53,400 nucleotides of DNA from Bisporella sp. PMI_857 (lineage: Eukaryota; Ascomycota; Leotiomycetes; Helotiales; Helotiaceae). The stretch covers positions 1-53,400 of the forward strand of contig JAJSPD010000148.1 of NCBI GenBank assembly GCA_021307315.1, given 5' to 3'. The number at the start of each line of letters is the position of its first letter. Position 1 is the first letter of the stretch. This document shows, in pieces, positions 11,697 through 21,925 of the stretch. Under the pieces are notes generated by a model that was not told the origin of the DNA, did no database searches, and saw only the letters and a program-made list of their open reading frames with translations. The translations under genes and the position numbers were made by a program.

Positions 11697-12497
11697 ATCT
11701 ACATGGTCAGTGTCAAGAGAGGCTCCCGTGAGAACTCAGCTGAAAGAGGTCGAACTGCAAAAGTAATTAGAAAAAGCTCAAGCTTGAAGATGAAAAAGCG
11801 CCAATCAAAGTCAAATTAGAATCGGTTATAGACGACTACTTTCGAAATATGCTCCAACATGGCGATCACGCTCGCAGCAAAGAAAATGAACGAGATACAT
11901 GCATTTGTAGACCCTAGAGACAATTTTCCTATATAGGCGTTGAAGAATTATTGCTTTTAGATATCGACCCATAATATACTCTCATTCATGATTTGGTGCC
12001 TTTCTATGTGTGGTTATCATATAGTGGCTCCGCGTTTTAATGCTCAGATGATTTGTTCTTCGCGCGGTTATTACAAGTTTGCGTATATTTGCTATCCAAT
12101 AAGACTAAAGAGATCTCATCTCCGGGAGAAGTCGTTTAATGACAATGATTCGTTGATTTTGTTCAAGCCTAACATAAGCGAAAGCCCCTTTTTTAAACGA
12201 AAGTCCTTTGTTTCAGATACTTTTGATTATTAACTCTTTCACTATCTGGCTATAGACCTGCGACTACTTCAATTGGCGAGCGAACCTTTCTTCCCTTGCT
12301 CCACAATCTTCAATATAGCGTCTAGTTTCTGCTATTTTCTTCCGCACATTTTTCAATTCGCGCATTTGGTGCAGCCAACCCTCACGCATGTCATCCTCTA
12401 TACTATCCAAGCTTTCAGCCATGCTTTTCAGGTCACCGTTTACTGTGTTCATCTATAAATTCTTATCTGCTATATAATTGTCGAATTTGCGCTTCGA
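11697..12497. repeat. Dispersed duplication A, copy 1
   Basis: About 800 bp aligns colinearly with 16982-17670. Shared landmarks include GAGAACTCAG, GAAAGAGGTCGAACT, GTTATAGACGACTAC, CTCCAACATGGCG, ATATAGTGGCTCCGC, GACTAAAGAGATCTCATCTC, GATGCAGCCAACCCTCACGC and TTTGCGCTT. Both copies carry small indels and substitutions, so neither appears to be a functional gene as a whole. Confidence 0.85.
12264..12452 (-). CDS. Short coiled-coil-like open frame inside duplication A
   Basis: A 62-residue frame starts at an ATG (12452-12450) and is rich in charged heptad-like sequence (SLDSIEDDMREGW, ELKNVRKKIAETRR). The second copy (about 17500-17630) has one-base losses in the same frame. It could be an exon of a larger lost gene. 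Function unknown. Confidence 0.3.
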   Translation of the reverse strand: MNTVNGDLKSMAESLDSIEDDMREGWLHQMRELKNVRKKIAETRRYIEDCGAREERFARQLK

Positions 12498-12884
12498 GGG
12501 AGTTCGAGAAGACTTTCGAGTGGAGGCCTGAAAGCGAGTTTTAGACGTCTTAATGTTTTTATCTGGTATCGCAGACGCTAATGCTACACACATTAGTCAA
12601 TTTCAATTTATTTTGGTTTGATAACGTACTAGAAATATCACTGGAACTAATCCTTACAATCTCGCTTTCGGAATCATCAGAATCGGGTACTTCATAGATA
12701 TCTAGTCAGGCGTCAGATGCCGCAAGGAGCTAGACTACCATTGCCTACCCTTTATATTATGTGCGACCGCTTTATAGACAGACTCAAGAGCTTTCTTTCT
12801 GTGGAGTCAATGCTTTCGCCATTGTTTAAGATGCCTGTGTTTGCCTCTGTGCAAGCTCCAATGACCTCAGAGCCTGCTGTGCCA

Positions 12885-13187
12885 TCAATGGCTAGATAAA
12901 CTATAAGTTATAACTCGGCTTTGTTTATAGGTTTGTGGGCAATCATCGATCATACTTTCTCTGGTTAAGAGTGAACTATTACTAAACTCGTCAACAGATT
13001 CCGAATCCTTATTCGATTGACTCATAACGTCAGTCGCTGCAAGTTGATAGCTTTGGCCTTCTAAAATACTGTCCAAAGCGATAGTAATTTCCTGATCTTG
13101 TTTGCTGGTTGGGCTGCAGTTTATCGAAATATTTGAGCGAGGTGGTGATACGAGAGACAAAGCCTTACTAAGTCTATAGTGTGGCAT
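12885..13187 (-). CDS. Hypothetical serine-rich open frame
   Basis: A 100-codon frame from an ATG at 13187-13185, polar and serine-rich (ATDVMSQSNKDSESVDEFSN), without a recognised domain. It lies inside the roughly 2-kb segment present in copy 1 but absent from copy 2 of the duplicated block. It could be a first exon; no downstream splice partner could be fixed. Function unknown. Confidence 0.3.
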   Translation of the reverse strand: MPHYRLSKALSLVSPPRSNISINCSPTSKQDQEITIALDSILEGQSYQLAATDVMSQSNKDSESVDEFSNSSLLTRESMIDDCPQTYKQSRVITYSLSSH

Positions 13188-14012
13188 TTTGAGTTCCGTT
13201 GTTGCTGTTTATGAGAAGGTAATCAATGAATGAAAGATGAGTGATAGATCGAACATGCAAAAATGACGAGAGAAGTTCTTATATCTTATAGTTTACAAAC
13301 AGGGCTAACCGCATTAACACGAGGTCCAGGCTGTTACGGAGCTAAGGCATATAACGCGATATTCTGCCTTGGGTGGTGCTTCAGGCTGTGCAACGCAAGA
13401 GCAGAATGCCTGGGAATCGGCTGTTAAGCCAGGTTCGGTCCATCTGGTGGCTATAATGCGACCACAGATTATGCTTCCTGCCAGGTTTAGCCGCCGTTCA
13501 TGGACAGAAGAGGGATCGTGTCCCCGGCACCTTTGCAGTTGCTTGTACTTAGCCACTTGCGAATTTTAACCAATGCAGCTACTATAAATCTGCCTCGCTT
13601 TACGGCCTCCAATGCTCGGCCCCAACATTTCCTGGTCGTGGGCTGAGGGCATACTTGCGCAATGATCATTTCATTGGACTTGCTCCTTGTGAGTGCAACA
13701 CAAGATCAATAAGCTGAGCGGTAACTGCTACTCTATGTAACTTCGAAGTATCAAGATCTCACCAACAATAGCTCAGAATTTTTAACCAAGTCTCAGGTCC
13801 GACTCAGATATACCAAACGAACTAAGCGTAGGCATGGATCATGAGTGAAGCTAGCTGGATAACGCACCGGTCGCATAATAGCGAGGTACCAACAAGTGAG
13901 ATACCGCATAGATGCCTAAAGATATCCTTCCGTTGGTGAAGCCGAGCAGAGATCGTATCTGCTTAACTCCGTATGCTATACAGGCTTAGCCAAGCTTGCT
14001 GGTGTTAGTTAC
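13188..14012. other. Intergenic, no supported gene
   Basis: Overlapping plus and minus frames at 13314-13669 have no motif and no splice support. Nothing else was recognised. Confidence 0.4.
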
Positions 14013-14019
14013 TATATAA
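14013..14019 (+). promoter_or_regulatory. TATA box of the small four-exon gene
   Basis: TATATAA lies 57 bp upstream of the ATG at 14076, in a good position for a fungal core promoter. Confidence 0.5.
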
Positions 14020-14075
14020 AAGGCCTCCATAGTTTTCAAACATTTTCATTCATTAGAACACTTTACACTAGCAAC

Positions 14076-14528
14076 ATGTCGCAACACGAAAAGGAGATAT
14101 GGATATGTGTAAGTAAATTCGATCTGGGTGATTAGTTTGGACGCACACAGGAGTTGAACAAGCACTCAAGCTCCTATGAATTAAGCACGGCTCAAGATTA
14201 TTCTGTAAATGTAAGTCAGCGAAATTTCGTTCCCGCCCGCACGACTAATTGCTTATGAAATAGACACAAATCATGGTTCATACAAGCAATAGCATTCATG
14301 TAACAGTTTCCACATGTATAATGTCTCAGCCTGATGCAGGTTGCTTTGGGGTCCATAGTGGACATATCAGCTCTATTGCAAGTAAGCAACAAATCCAACG
14401 TGGTTGTCTCAGAGTGATTAATGTTCATGATAGTTTCATTACCTCGAACAGGGTAAGCAATTATCTCTTCGCTGTTACAAGAATGTCACGTCTATAAAGA
14501 GAGTCTTGTTCAGATAGCTTTGCAGTAG
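14076..14528 (+). CDS. Small four-exon gene, predicted protein of about 98 residues
   Basis: Model built from splice signals: exons 14076-14108, 14151-14210, 14264-14452 and 14514-14528. The introns start GTAAGT, GTAAGT and GTAAGC and end CAG, TAG and CAG. The second has a GACTAAT branch. All junctions keep phase 0. The protein starts MSQHEKEIWIC and contains VTVSTCIMSQPDAGCFGVHS, which faintly recalls the first strand of RNase H-like folds; this is too weak for a functional call. The first intron is only 42 nt, short even for this window. Function unknown. Confidence 0.42.
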
Positions 14529-14551
14529 AATTTAAATATAACCCACCATGC

Positions 14552-14635
14552 AGCGTTTCGATGGCTTATTTTATATGTTCATACTGAGAATAGCATAGAA
14601 TGAAGCAAGCATCAGCCTTGGAGGGAAGCCAACTC
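14552..14635. repeat. Duplication B, copy 1
   Basis: GCATAGAATGAAGCAAGCAT and flanks match 17671-17755. In copy 2 this block directly follows duplication A. Here it is separated from A by about 2 kb. Confidence 0.75.
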
Positions 14636-14925
14636 AGTACCTACACCGGCCATGTTTGATGCATATAGTTAGATCTACCAAGACATTCTAAAGGGTTCCC
14701 TAGTTAGTGGGAACACCTGTATTTATAGCTGTATGCTGCATAGCGCCACCTGGTTGAATCCATGATCACGTGTGACTGAGTCACCTGCCTTCGGCAGTCA
14801 AGCTAGTAGATAGAGGAGTACCACAACTATAAAGTAGCTGTATGTCTCCCTATAGTTGATTGAATATCACACTTGTATCCTCAGTTCAGAGTTCCAACTC
14901 ACCTAGGGCGGCTGGGACAGCCTAT
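14636..14925. other. Intergenic, nothing recognised
   Basis: No open frame with a motif and no repeat was seen between duplication B and the microsatellite. Confidence 0.4.
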
Positions 14926-14960
14926 GAATAAATCAATCAATCAATCAATCAATCAATCAA
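14926..14960. repeat. (AATC)n microsatellite
   Basis: About seven uninterrupted copies of the tetranucleotide AATC directly precede the hairpin repeat array. Confidence 0.95.
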
Positions 14961-14973
14961 CGGAAGACATAAA

Positions 14974-15121
14974 TTCTACTGGTAACTTTTACTAGTAGAA
15001 CGGAAACCTAAATTCTACTGGCAAAAGTCTACCAGTAGAACACAAGACTAAATTCTACTGGTAAAAGTTTACTAGTAGAGCGCGAGACTAAAATTCTACT
15101 AGCAAATTTTGACTAGTAGAA
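14974..15121. repeat. Four tandem hairpin-forming repeats
   Basis: Palindromes of 27-28 bp lie at 14974-15000, 15013-15040, 15053-15080 and 15094-15121, spaced 39-41 bp apart. Each reads TTCTACTGG or a variant, a short centre, then CTAGTAGAA or a variant. The arms co-vary in part (GGC with ACC in copy 2), so pairing is largely kept. A solitary fifth copy lies at 18753-18778. Confidence 0.9.
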
Positions 15122-15396
15122 TATACTTCTAATCTATTATTAGATTGGATAGTAAGGCACGTATGCGGTATTTCTTGTATTATGAACTTTACCAACTATG
15201 AACTCGTTAAAAAAGTGTGTTATTTCAGGAATCTAAGGTAAAAGTAATAAGATCTGCTGATAGGAAAAGTTTAGTTTATTAACTTCTGGGCTTTATAGTA
15301 CAGCATTGAATTTAACATGAAACTGATGCGATATGAAGGATTCTATTGTAAATATAAGAAAATTTGTCGTTCACACGATATCCCTCTCCGTAGACT
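15122..15396. other. Intergenic, nothing recognised
   Basis: AT-rich sequence downstream of the membrane-protein relic, with no structure beyond low complexity. Confidence 0.4.
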
Positions 15397-15968
15397 TTAC
15401 CCCGCTAATTTCTGATCCAAATCTTCCAATTTATACTTTTCTTCGGCAGGAGTTAGGCTTCCCAGTAATTCCGCTTTAGTCAAGCTTTTTAATTGACTGC
15501 TGCGCTTTGGTAAAATTGCTCTGCCTGCCTCTACATCATCTGTCACAAAAGAACCCAAGCCCATACCAAACCCGTTGATAATAAAATAGGCTCCTAAAAT
15601 TGTGCCTTCCAATAGGTGACACACCTCCAATATCGGCGTTCGATAAGTAATAGGTGTATCAAATGTTCACGTGTAAAATGTTTGACACATGCAAAAAAGT
15701 ATGAGGCGCCTGCAGAATAAATTACATAGAGTAAAATAAGCCCAAAAACCGCCGCGCCGGCTCTGGCATACCACAGAGTGACATTCATGTTAAAGTTGAG
15801 ACCCTCTAAAGTTGAGACCCTCAAGCTAGCTGTGGGGTGGAGCTTCTGATGTAGGCTTGAATAACGGGTGGGTCCCGTCCATATCGCTTCTACAATATCG
15901 GAATCAGTATTCTGGGAGCCAAAGTTTTTAGCGGTCAATTTTCTGAAAGTGAAGTTTGGTGGGACCAT
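15397..15968 (-). pseudogene. Membrane-protein gene with one frameshift
   Basis: The frame from 15968 encodes a polar N-terminal part (WTGPTRYSSLHQ), then a strong transmembrane segment (AAVFGLILLYVIYSAGASYF). Around 15668 one base appears to be missing, and the sequence continues in another frame through a second hydrophobic stretch (GTILGAYFIINGFGMGLGSF) and a charged tail ending at 15397. The upstream end looks as if it lacks a first exon. The family was not recognised. A real short intron instead of a frameshift is possible, but no donor/acceptor pair fits. Confidence 0.5.
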
Positions 15969-16119
15969 CAATAGTGGGGTTCTTAGGTGGGTCGGTACAA
16001 ATATTCTCCGATTCGATTAAGGGTGGCACGCGCTGACATATTTATATTTTAGGCGCGATTGTGCCTTGTTAAATGTTTCGTTTAACGCGCGTCAACTTTT
16101 GACGCTGTGGAGAAATGTA

Positions 16120-16406
16120 CTATCCCCCTCCCCTAATAATCAGTACTCCCATGGGTTAAACGAATTTTCAAAGCTTCCTGTTAGACAGAACCCTTGCAAC
16201 TAACTATTATTCCTTACAAAAACCTTGCGAAGACCCGCAAGTAGAACTAAAAGTGGAGTTATGCCCAGCTGGAGCCCACTTTAGCATCATTTTACTGGCT
16301 GCTATCCTAGCAGATAAAACTTATACCCATGAAATAAATCTACACACAGGCCAATTTCAGGACAAACCAACCCATGGAAGTACTGATTATTAGGGGAGGG
16401 GGATAG
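16120..16406. mobile_element. TA-flanked MITE (Tc1/mariner-like)
   Basis: Terminal inverted repeats of about 38 bp: the left starts CTATCCCCCTCCCCTAATAA and the right ends GGGGAGGGGGATAG. The element is 287 bp, flanked on both sides by TA (16118-16119 and 16407-16408), and has no coding capacity. The TA duplication and TIR form fit a Tc1/mariner-type miniature element. Confidence 0.88.
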
Positions 16407-16502
16407 TATAAGTTCGGTCGTTTTCCAGATTCTTCTATGGTTCAGAAGATGATCTCGCCGAGAAAGCAATCAAACTTCGCTTAATGACCCTCCTAAAAAG
16501 GC

Positions 16503-17045
16503 ATGCGAATTTTCCATGATTCGAGGATATGCGGTAGCCAGTATAACACTGAAGATTGGAGATCAAACATTGAGTACCAGGCACCAGACTGGATTGAGCT
16601 AATAAATACGAAGTTCATAAAGGTTTACACAAAAGAGTATTTTCTCAGCCAGGCGCAAAGTTCCGAGAAATCGCCAGAGAATTCTCAATCAGCTTCCAGT
16701 AGCCAGCTCCACGGAGTTGATGTTGTGCCCGATGGCCATATGGATGCCCATAGAGAAAGTGAAATTCAAATTTCGGAGGCTGAGCTTACCACAGCATCAA
16801 TATTCTGCACGCCATATCCTGATTCTAATGCTGTTCCTCAACGCATATTTCCAGCCTCTCCTGCAGTCAGCTTAAGCAACATACCATCATCACTCGTAAG
16901 CTCAAACAATATGCCATCATTATCTGAAAGTACGTACAGCAACAGCGTAAGCCCAAGCGATCTACCATTATCATCCGAGGGTATGTACAGCGTTAGACGA
17001 GACTCCCATGAGAACTCAGATGAAAGAGGTCGAACTTCAAAGTAA
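16503..17045 (+). pseudogene. Serine-rich open frame, probably a gene relic
   Basis: A 180-codon frame from an ATG at 16503, Ser/Pro-rich after residue 60 with loosely repeated segments (SLSNIPSSLVSSNNMPSLSE). Its end runs into duplication A, where the same frame continues past TAA (17043) as basic sequence (PQARRRKKHQSK) interrupted by further stops. No domain recognised. A MITE sits 96 bp upstream. Confidence 0.3.
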
Positions 17046-17670
17046 TCAGAAAAGCCTCAAGCTCGAAGACGAAAAAAGCACCAATCAAAGTTAATTCAGA
17101 AACGGTTATAGACGACTACCTTGCAAAATATGCTCCAACATGGCGGTCACGCTCGCAGCAAAGAAGATGAACGAGATACGTGCATTTGTAGACAATTTTC
17201 CTATATAGGCGTCGAAGAGTTATGATTTGCTACCTCCCTATGTGTGGTTACCATATAGTGGCTCCGCTTTTTAATGCTCGAAAGATTTGTTCTTCGCGCG
17301 CGGTTATGACAAGTTTGCGTATATTTGCTATCCAATAAGACTAAAGAGATCTCATCTCCGGGAGAGGTGGTTTAACAACAATGATTCGTTGACTCTGAGA
17401 ACCCCGATTTAGGCGAAAGTCCTTGTCTCAGACGCTTTTGCTAATATTCCAAAACTTGATTTATCAACCCTTTTCACTTCTATCTAGCTATAGCTTCTGG
17501 TTTCTGCAATTTTCTCCCGCAAATTTCAATTCGCGCATTTGATGCAGCCAACCCTCACGCATGTCATCCTTTATAGCATCCAAGATTTCAGCCATGCTTT
17601 CAGTTCACCGTTCACTGTGTTCATCCATACATCCCCATCCGCCATATAATTATCGGATTTGCGCTTTGCA
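16982..17670. repeat. Dispersed duplication A, copy 2
   Basis: Colinear with 11697-12497 but about 110 bp shorter because of small deletions (for example, a block after CCTATATAGGCG is missing). Continues directly into duplication B. Confidence 0.85.
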
Positions 17671-17755
17671 GTTTCGATAGCCCGTTTTGTATGTTTATAC
17701 CAAGAATAGCATAGAGTGAAGCAAGCATCGGTCTTGGAGAAAAGCTCCCGTGGAT
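17671..17755. repeat. Duplication B, copy 2
   Basis: Matches 14552-14635 (shared GAATAGCATAGA and TGAAGCAAGCATC). Its position directly after copy 2 of A suggests that A plus B is one ancestral unit. Confidence 0.75.
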
Positions 17756-17969
17756 GTCGTCCATAGCAATTTATTGGCTATTCGCAAATGGAATTACTTT
17801 GGATTCAGTAACTGGGATTCTGTTTATTGGCTTCGGACTAGCGCTAACAATGGCCTTCGGAATTCTGTTAGCCAATTTCAGAAAGTCTGCCGACTCAAGA
17901 CCTATAAAAACGACACTGCAGCCAACTTATGCATATCCTTCAGGCAATATCCGTGTTGAATATGGCTAA
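17754..17969 (+). other. Upstream open frame with one transmembrane-like segment
   Basis: 71 codons from an ATG at 17754, containing VTGILFIGFGLALTMAFGIL. The frame ends at 17969, overlapping the mini-MADS start (17962) by 8 bases in another frame. It could be a uORF of the MADS transcript, a small membrane protein or chance. No homologous frame lies upstream of the other mini-MADS gene. Confidence 0.25.
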
Positions 17970-18303
17970 TATTCTCAAACGACGAAGCCAAAGGCTTCAC
18001 AGGCGGACGGAGACTCTGATAAACAAATCTTATAAAATAGCAAAATTTTGCGATGTTGATATAGCATTATTTCTTCGGATTCGTAAAACCGGCCAGCTTA
18101 TCGTTTACAAATCTACAGATACAGAGACCTGGCCACCTTCGAAAGAGGAAGCTGTAAGTCTTTGATTTAGGAATCTAATATCTCTGCTAATCGGCCAGCG
18201 GCAATGTATCTATCCACTCCCCGCGAACCTGCTTTCCCAAGATATTGAGGCCGGGCATAAAAAGCATTCCAACGCCACTTCGAACATAACACTGTCAGAA
18301 TAG
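17962..18303 (+). CDS. Mini-MADS (MADS-box-like) protein, two exons, paralogue of 3993-4373
   Basis: Exon 1 is 17962-18153, the intron 18154-18198 (GTAAGT...GGCCAG) and exon 2 18199-18303, encoding 98 residues. The MADS-like core is RRTETLINKSYKIAKF, CDVDIALFLR and GQLIVYKS. As in the other gene, the intron follows WPPSKEEA/WPPSMAEI in phase 0, and exon 2 begins with a proline-flanked motif (YPLPANLLSQDIE here, YLFPKNMLPEDVE there). This shared layout makes both models more credible. The two proteins have diverged strongly, so the duplication is old. DNA binding is inferred from the fold only. Confidence 0.7.
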
Positions 18304-18947
18304 TGTTTACTATCCTTTCTTTTGCTACTCAGGAATTAGTTGGAGTCTCTAGTGAATGCATTAGATGTTAGCGGCCGAAATGTATTTAGCTCAGCGAATA
18401 AAACTCACTTCACCAGCCAGTAACATCCTCTACCTCAACGACACCAAGCAAAGCATCGTCTCGCAAGGCTGACATCCAAAATCGACATGCAATAGATTAG
18501 TTAATTTACTTCCTTTATCTCTTATTGGTCAACACTTCGCGTGTGGACATTAACCGAGAGACCTCTGAAATGTCTTGGCTGATCTAATTATATGTATCAA
18601 ACATGGCCAGTGTGCCTACGAGGTTGGCTCAGTAGCTTTTCAATCAACGAGGTAAGCTTGCTGAAGATACTTGATTCCGATCGTTCTGACTCGAGAGTCC
18701 TTCTGGCTATGTTTCGAGAAATGGCAGGTTGAGTAGAATGCTAATTTTAGAATCTACTGCCAAAAGCTTACCAGTAGAATGTTATTTTTAGACCATGTAA
18801 AGTCACGTGCATGTCTCAGCACCTCAGGCCGCGCTCAGGCATTCACCATCTTGCATTTAAAATGTAACGTATAAACATCGAAAGACGCATAATAACAAAT
18901 CACAACTCAATCCTGCGCTCCGATTCTCAAAAACCCCACAACTTCGG
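18304..18947. other. Intergenic between convergent genes
   Basis: No gene seen. Contains the solitary hairpin repeat at 18753-18778. Confidence 0.4.
18753..18778. repeat. Solitary copy of the 15-kb hairpin repeat
   Basis: TCTACTGCCAAAAGC followed by TTACCAGTAGA repeats the palindrome of 14974-15121. Confidence 0.75.
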
Positions 18948-21551
18948 CTAGAAATAACTGTTCAAAGCTTCGGTCGAGCCCGTGCCTTTAAAATCACATT
19001 CGAAATCCTCGCATGCGGTGATAGCCACTTCTAGATGGGACATCGTCACCTGGCATCCCTCTTGAATGGCCAGAGCGTGAGCCGTGGATACCAGGTTTTT
19101 AATCTGAAAAGATACGGTGATCAGTTTACTTCTGGAACACGTGAATGATGAACCTACCTCGCGACCGTTGCGCTTCTTGCCTACTAAAGATTCGAAGTCA
19201 TTGCGGCTGTAAATTGATCCTCCTTGTGGCGTTACTGCCTTCCCCAAAAGGCCTCGCCAAATACTGGTCCGCTGATTCAAGTTTAAATTATCGTACTTCA
19301 GTTTGAAGTGGATCCTACTGGCGATAGCGTCATCGATCTGCTTTACCCGGTTGGTAGTGAGGAACATCATTCCTGGATAGTATTCTAGTGTTCGCAGGAA
19401 CACACAGACGAGAGCGTTTCGATGGATATCTTGAACTGAGCGCTGCTCAAGAAGTACATCCGCCTCATCTAGGAGAAGGACTGCTTTCCACCGAGAAGCG
19501 CGCTTGAAGATGCGAGGCAGTCGCTCTTCCACGGCCTCTGCTGTTGTTCCAAGCTCACCGGCTGAGACTGGCATGAGGGCCCTTCGGAAATGTTCGGCGA
19601 GTAACTCGGCCGTCAGGGTCTTACCCACACCTGGTGGTCCGCTAATACAACGTGTCAGTAGAATCATGACGAAACATAGACCAGATATTATACTGCAAAA
19701 GAACGTTAAACCCTTGCCCTTTTCCTTCTACAACGTCGTCAAAGGAATTGGTCGTCGCCCGCTTATCATGGGCTTCGAAAAGAGCTTGCACGGCTTTCCT
19801 CTTCTTTGGGGGGATATGAAGGTCGTCCAACGCCGCTTGTTTCCAGTCAATCTCTTTGATATCGGTGACAGCTAACTCAGCTGTATTAATGTGTCAGCAG
19901 AGGGGAATTTGTCACGACGGCAGGAAGGATCAGATAATCACCCCATTTTCTGTTGCTTAGACTGAACCCAGGAACAGTTGGGCTACAGATGAGCAGGTCG
20001 TCCCCTTTCACTTCTGACGGATCTATCCCGTTGGCCTTGGCCGAGGACGACGACTTGTTACTAGCCTCGTCAAAATTGATGATGATCCAGCCAGAGTCTT
20101 CATCAGATTCTTTGATACTCGGTCTGGTGTAGTTCGGGTTCTTTTCGCGAAAATAAGCCGCGTCAACCACGACTCGGCTCTTAATAAAAATCTCGACAAC
20201 TCGTTCTTTCTCAATGTAAAATGCCCTGCCTTTATACTCGCCGAGGTGGATGTTCATTATGGACAGAAACTTCTGACCGCATTCAGTAAAATGGGCCCGC
20301 ACACTTTTTTCGCCTGGATGGTAACTGAGGGGAAAGATGTTAAGAGCAGTAATTTGTTTCGCTCCACGGAATTTCTCAATAGCATGCTTACTTGAGGCTT
20401 CCCCAAACACTTTCCCGTCAAAATCCAGATAGCGAGCCTTGATGTAGAAGTATTCTACTCCACTTTTTGCTGTTTTCTCCTCCCCAAATTCGTACTTGAC
20501 GCATCTTGGCTGGCCAGTGCCAAAACATTTTGTGAACGCCAGAGTATTTGGCTTGAACAGTGTCCACAGAAGGTCGTACGTGATTTCGCGCTCCGGGAGA
20601 AGTGAGCCAAGGCGCTCGGTTGTTGAAGTATAAGTACTCTTGATATAACCCACCAACAAGTCAAGATGGCTTAGAGTAGAATGATCAAGAACGGCGCTGC
20701 CAAATTTTCTATACTCTTCGAGATCAAGGAGGTAGTGGTAAAGCAGATTCTGCTCCACCTGTGCTCAATTAGGAGTCATTCTAGCATTTGAGTGCTCTAT
20801 GGCGGCTCTAGACTTACCGAAGGTTTCTTTTCCTGGAGGCAGATCCCATCGACATCTTTTAGAACCGTCCTAAGGACGTCTCGCAGGCTGGGAGATTTTA
20901 TATCAATGTAATGTATTTGCTTTTGAGTTTTCCTGTCTGGTCGTTGTCAGGAGAGAGTTCCTTATATAGACTCTAAAGCACTTACCAATCCGGGTGCGGA
21001 CGACAAAGATATACTCATCGAACTTGTCCTTTTTATCAAGTGGGGTTATCGGGTCCACAATTTTATACTTGTATACAACTTTGTCCCAGCTATATGATAT
21101 CAGCTTCAGCAAGGTAGAACAAGACCCGGGTAAAAGCTTACACTTCGCTGACCTTCTTGAAATCTAGCGTCGAAGCTCTAGCTTTCGGCTTTTCAGCGCC
21201 GGACGGCTCTACGGGAGGAGGAGGCAACTCTTGCTTGGTATTAGTGGGCTTAAGAACGTCTATGATCTGCTGAGCAAACCCCAAAGCCACTTGTGAGGGC
21301 GACTTCGTTGAACATGTCTGGCAGGGAGTAGGAGAACATAGTGTTGCAGGCGAAGGTGGTGGGTTCTCAATTGGGATTTCAGAAAGAGTAAGGTGAGAGG
21401 ATGGATTGGTTGGCGCTATCCTTATGGCAGCTATCGCGTCTGCCATCTCCGTAAGTTGGTCATTGCTCAATGTGACGCTAAGCAATAGATCCGGACTATC
21501 TGGGGGTGTGTTTGACGCAGGTAGGGACATTGGGGGATGGCATTGAACCAT
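18948..21551 (-). CDS. AAA+ ATPase with N-terminal DUF7025-like region, seven exons
   Basis: Exons 21551-21142, 21089-20986, 20936-20818, 20758-19942, 19880-19694, 19641-19158 and 19103-18948 join in frame to a 758-residue protein. All introns are 49-61 nt with GT...AG ends. The start is the ATG at 21551, since the frame above it has none. A Pro/Ser-rich N-terminus (residues 1-135) is followed by the middle domain common in fungal AAA proteins of this group (VWDKVVYKY, YIKARYLDFDG, VVVDAAYFREKNP). The AAA core has Walker A GPPGVGKT (about residue 547), Walker B VLLLDEADV (about 600), sensor-1 LTTN and Arg-containing IASRIHFKL. It probably remodels proteins or complexes; the substrate is unknown. 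No defect seen. Confidence 0.9.
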
Positions 21552-21574
21552 TTCTGTTGACGATATTATTGTAA

Positions 21575-21668
21575 GAAGGTTCGGAGAGATGCTTGAAGAA
21601 CGGGATGCAAAGAGCACAGAAGGTAATGATCAAAATTTCAGAGGGGATTTATGCCCTTATATATTTAT
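21575..21668. repeat. Promoter/leader block, copy 1 (AAA+ gene)
   Basis: Shares TGCTTGAAGA, GGTAATGATCAAA, GAGGGGA and TATATATTTAT, in the same order and spacing, with 22560-22655. This is a duplicated 5' region. Confidence 0.6.
21657..21668 (-). promoter_or_regulatory. TATA-like core promoter of the AAA+ ATPase gene
   Basis: Read on the minus strand, ATAAATATATAA lies about 110 bp upstream of the start codon. The same block (TGCTTGAAGA, GGTAATGATCAAA, AGGGGA, TATATATTTAT in plus-strand order) recurs at 22560-22655. Confidence 0.45.
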
Positions 21669-21840
21669 TGGTTTCGTATTATTGTCCGCAACGGAGGCTA
21701 TTTTTTTCGCGGCCAACGCGGGACGGTCGATTAAGGAAGTTGATTCCGTTGCCTCCTTGGATGAACCGGCCGCCTACTGTTTCAGCATAATGTGTTAGCT
21801 GCTTGAACGACAACGCTAGCTTCGTCGATTCACTATGCAG

Positions 21841-21925
21841 CAATGTGGGGAAGCAAGATATCGATGTGGACTATTGATAGCGTTCGGGCCGTGGATATTG
21901 TTGGGGGAAGAGTTTATAGCGTATC
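21841..21925. repeat. Upstream block C, copy 1
   Basis: GCAAGATAT, GATGTGGA, TATTGATAGCGTT and GGATATTGTTGG(G/A)GGAAGA match 24308-24375 almost base for base, so the far-upstream part of the AAA+ gene is also duplicated. Confidence 0.65.

Noticed and set aside
14974..15121. Regular repeats that might suggest a CRISPR array
   Set aside because: Repeats are palindromic and diverged, spacers are only about 12 bp, and the organism is a fungus.
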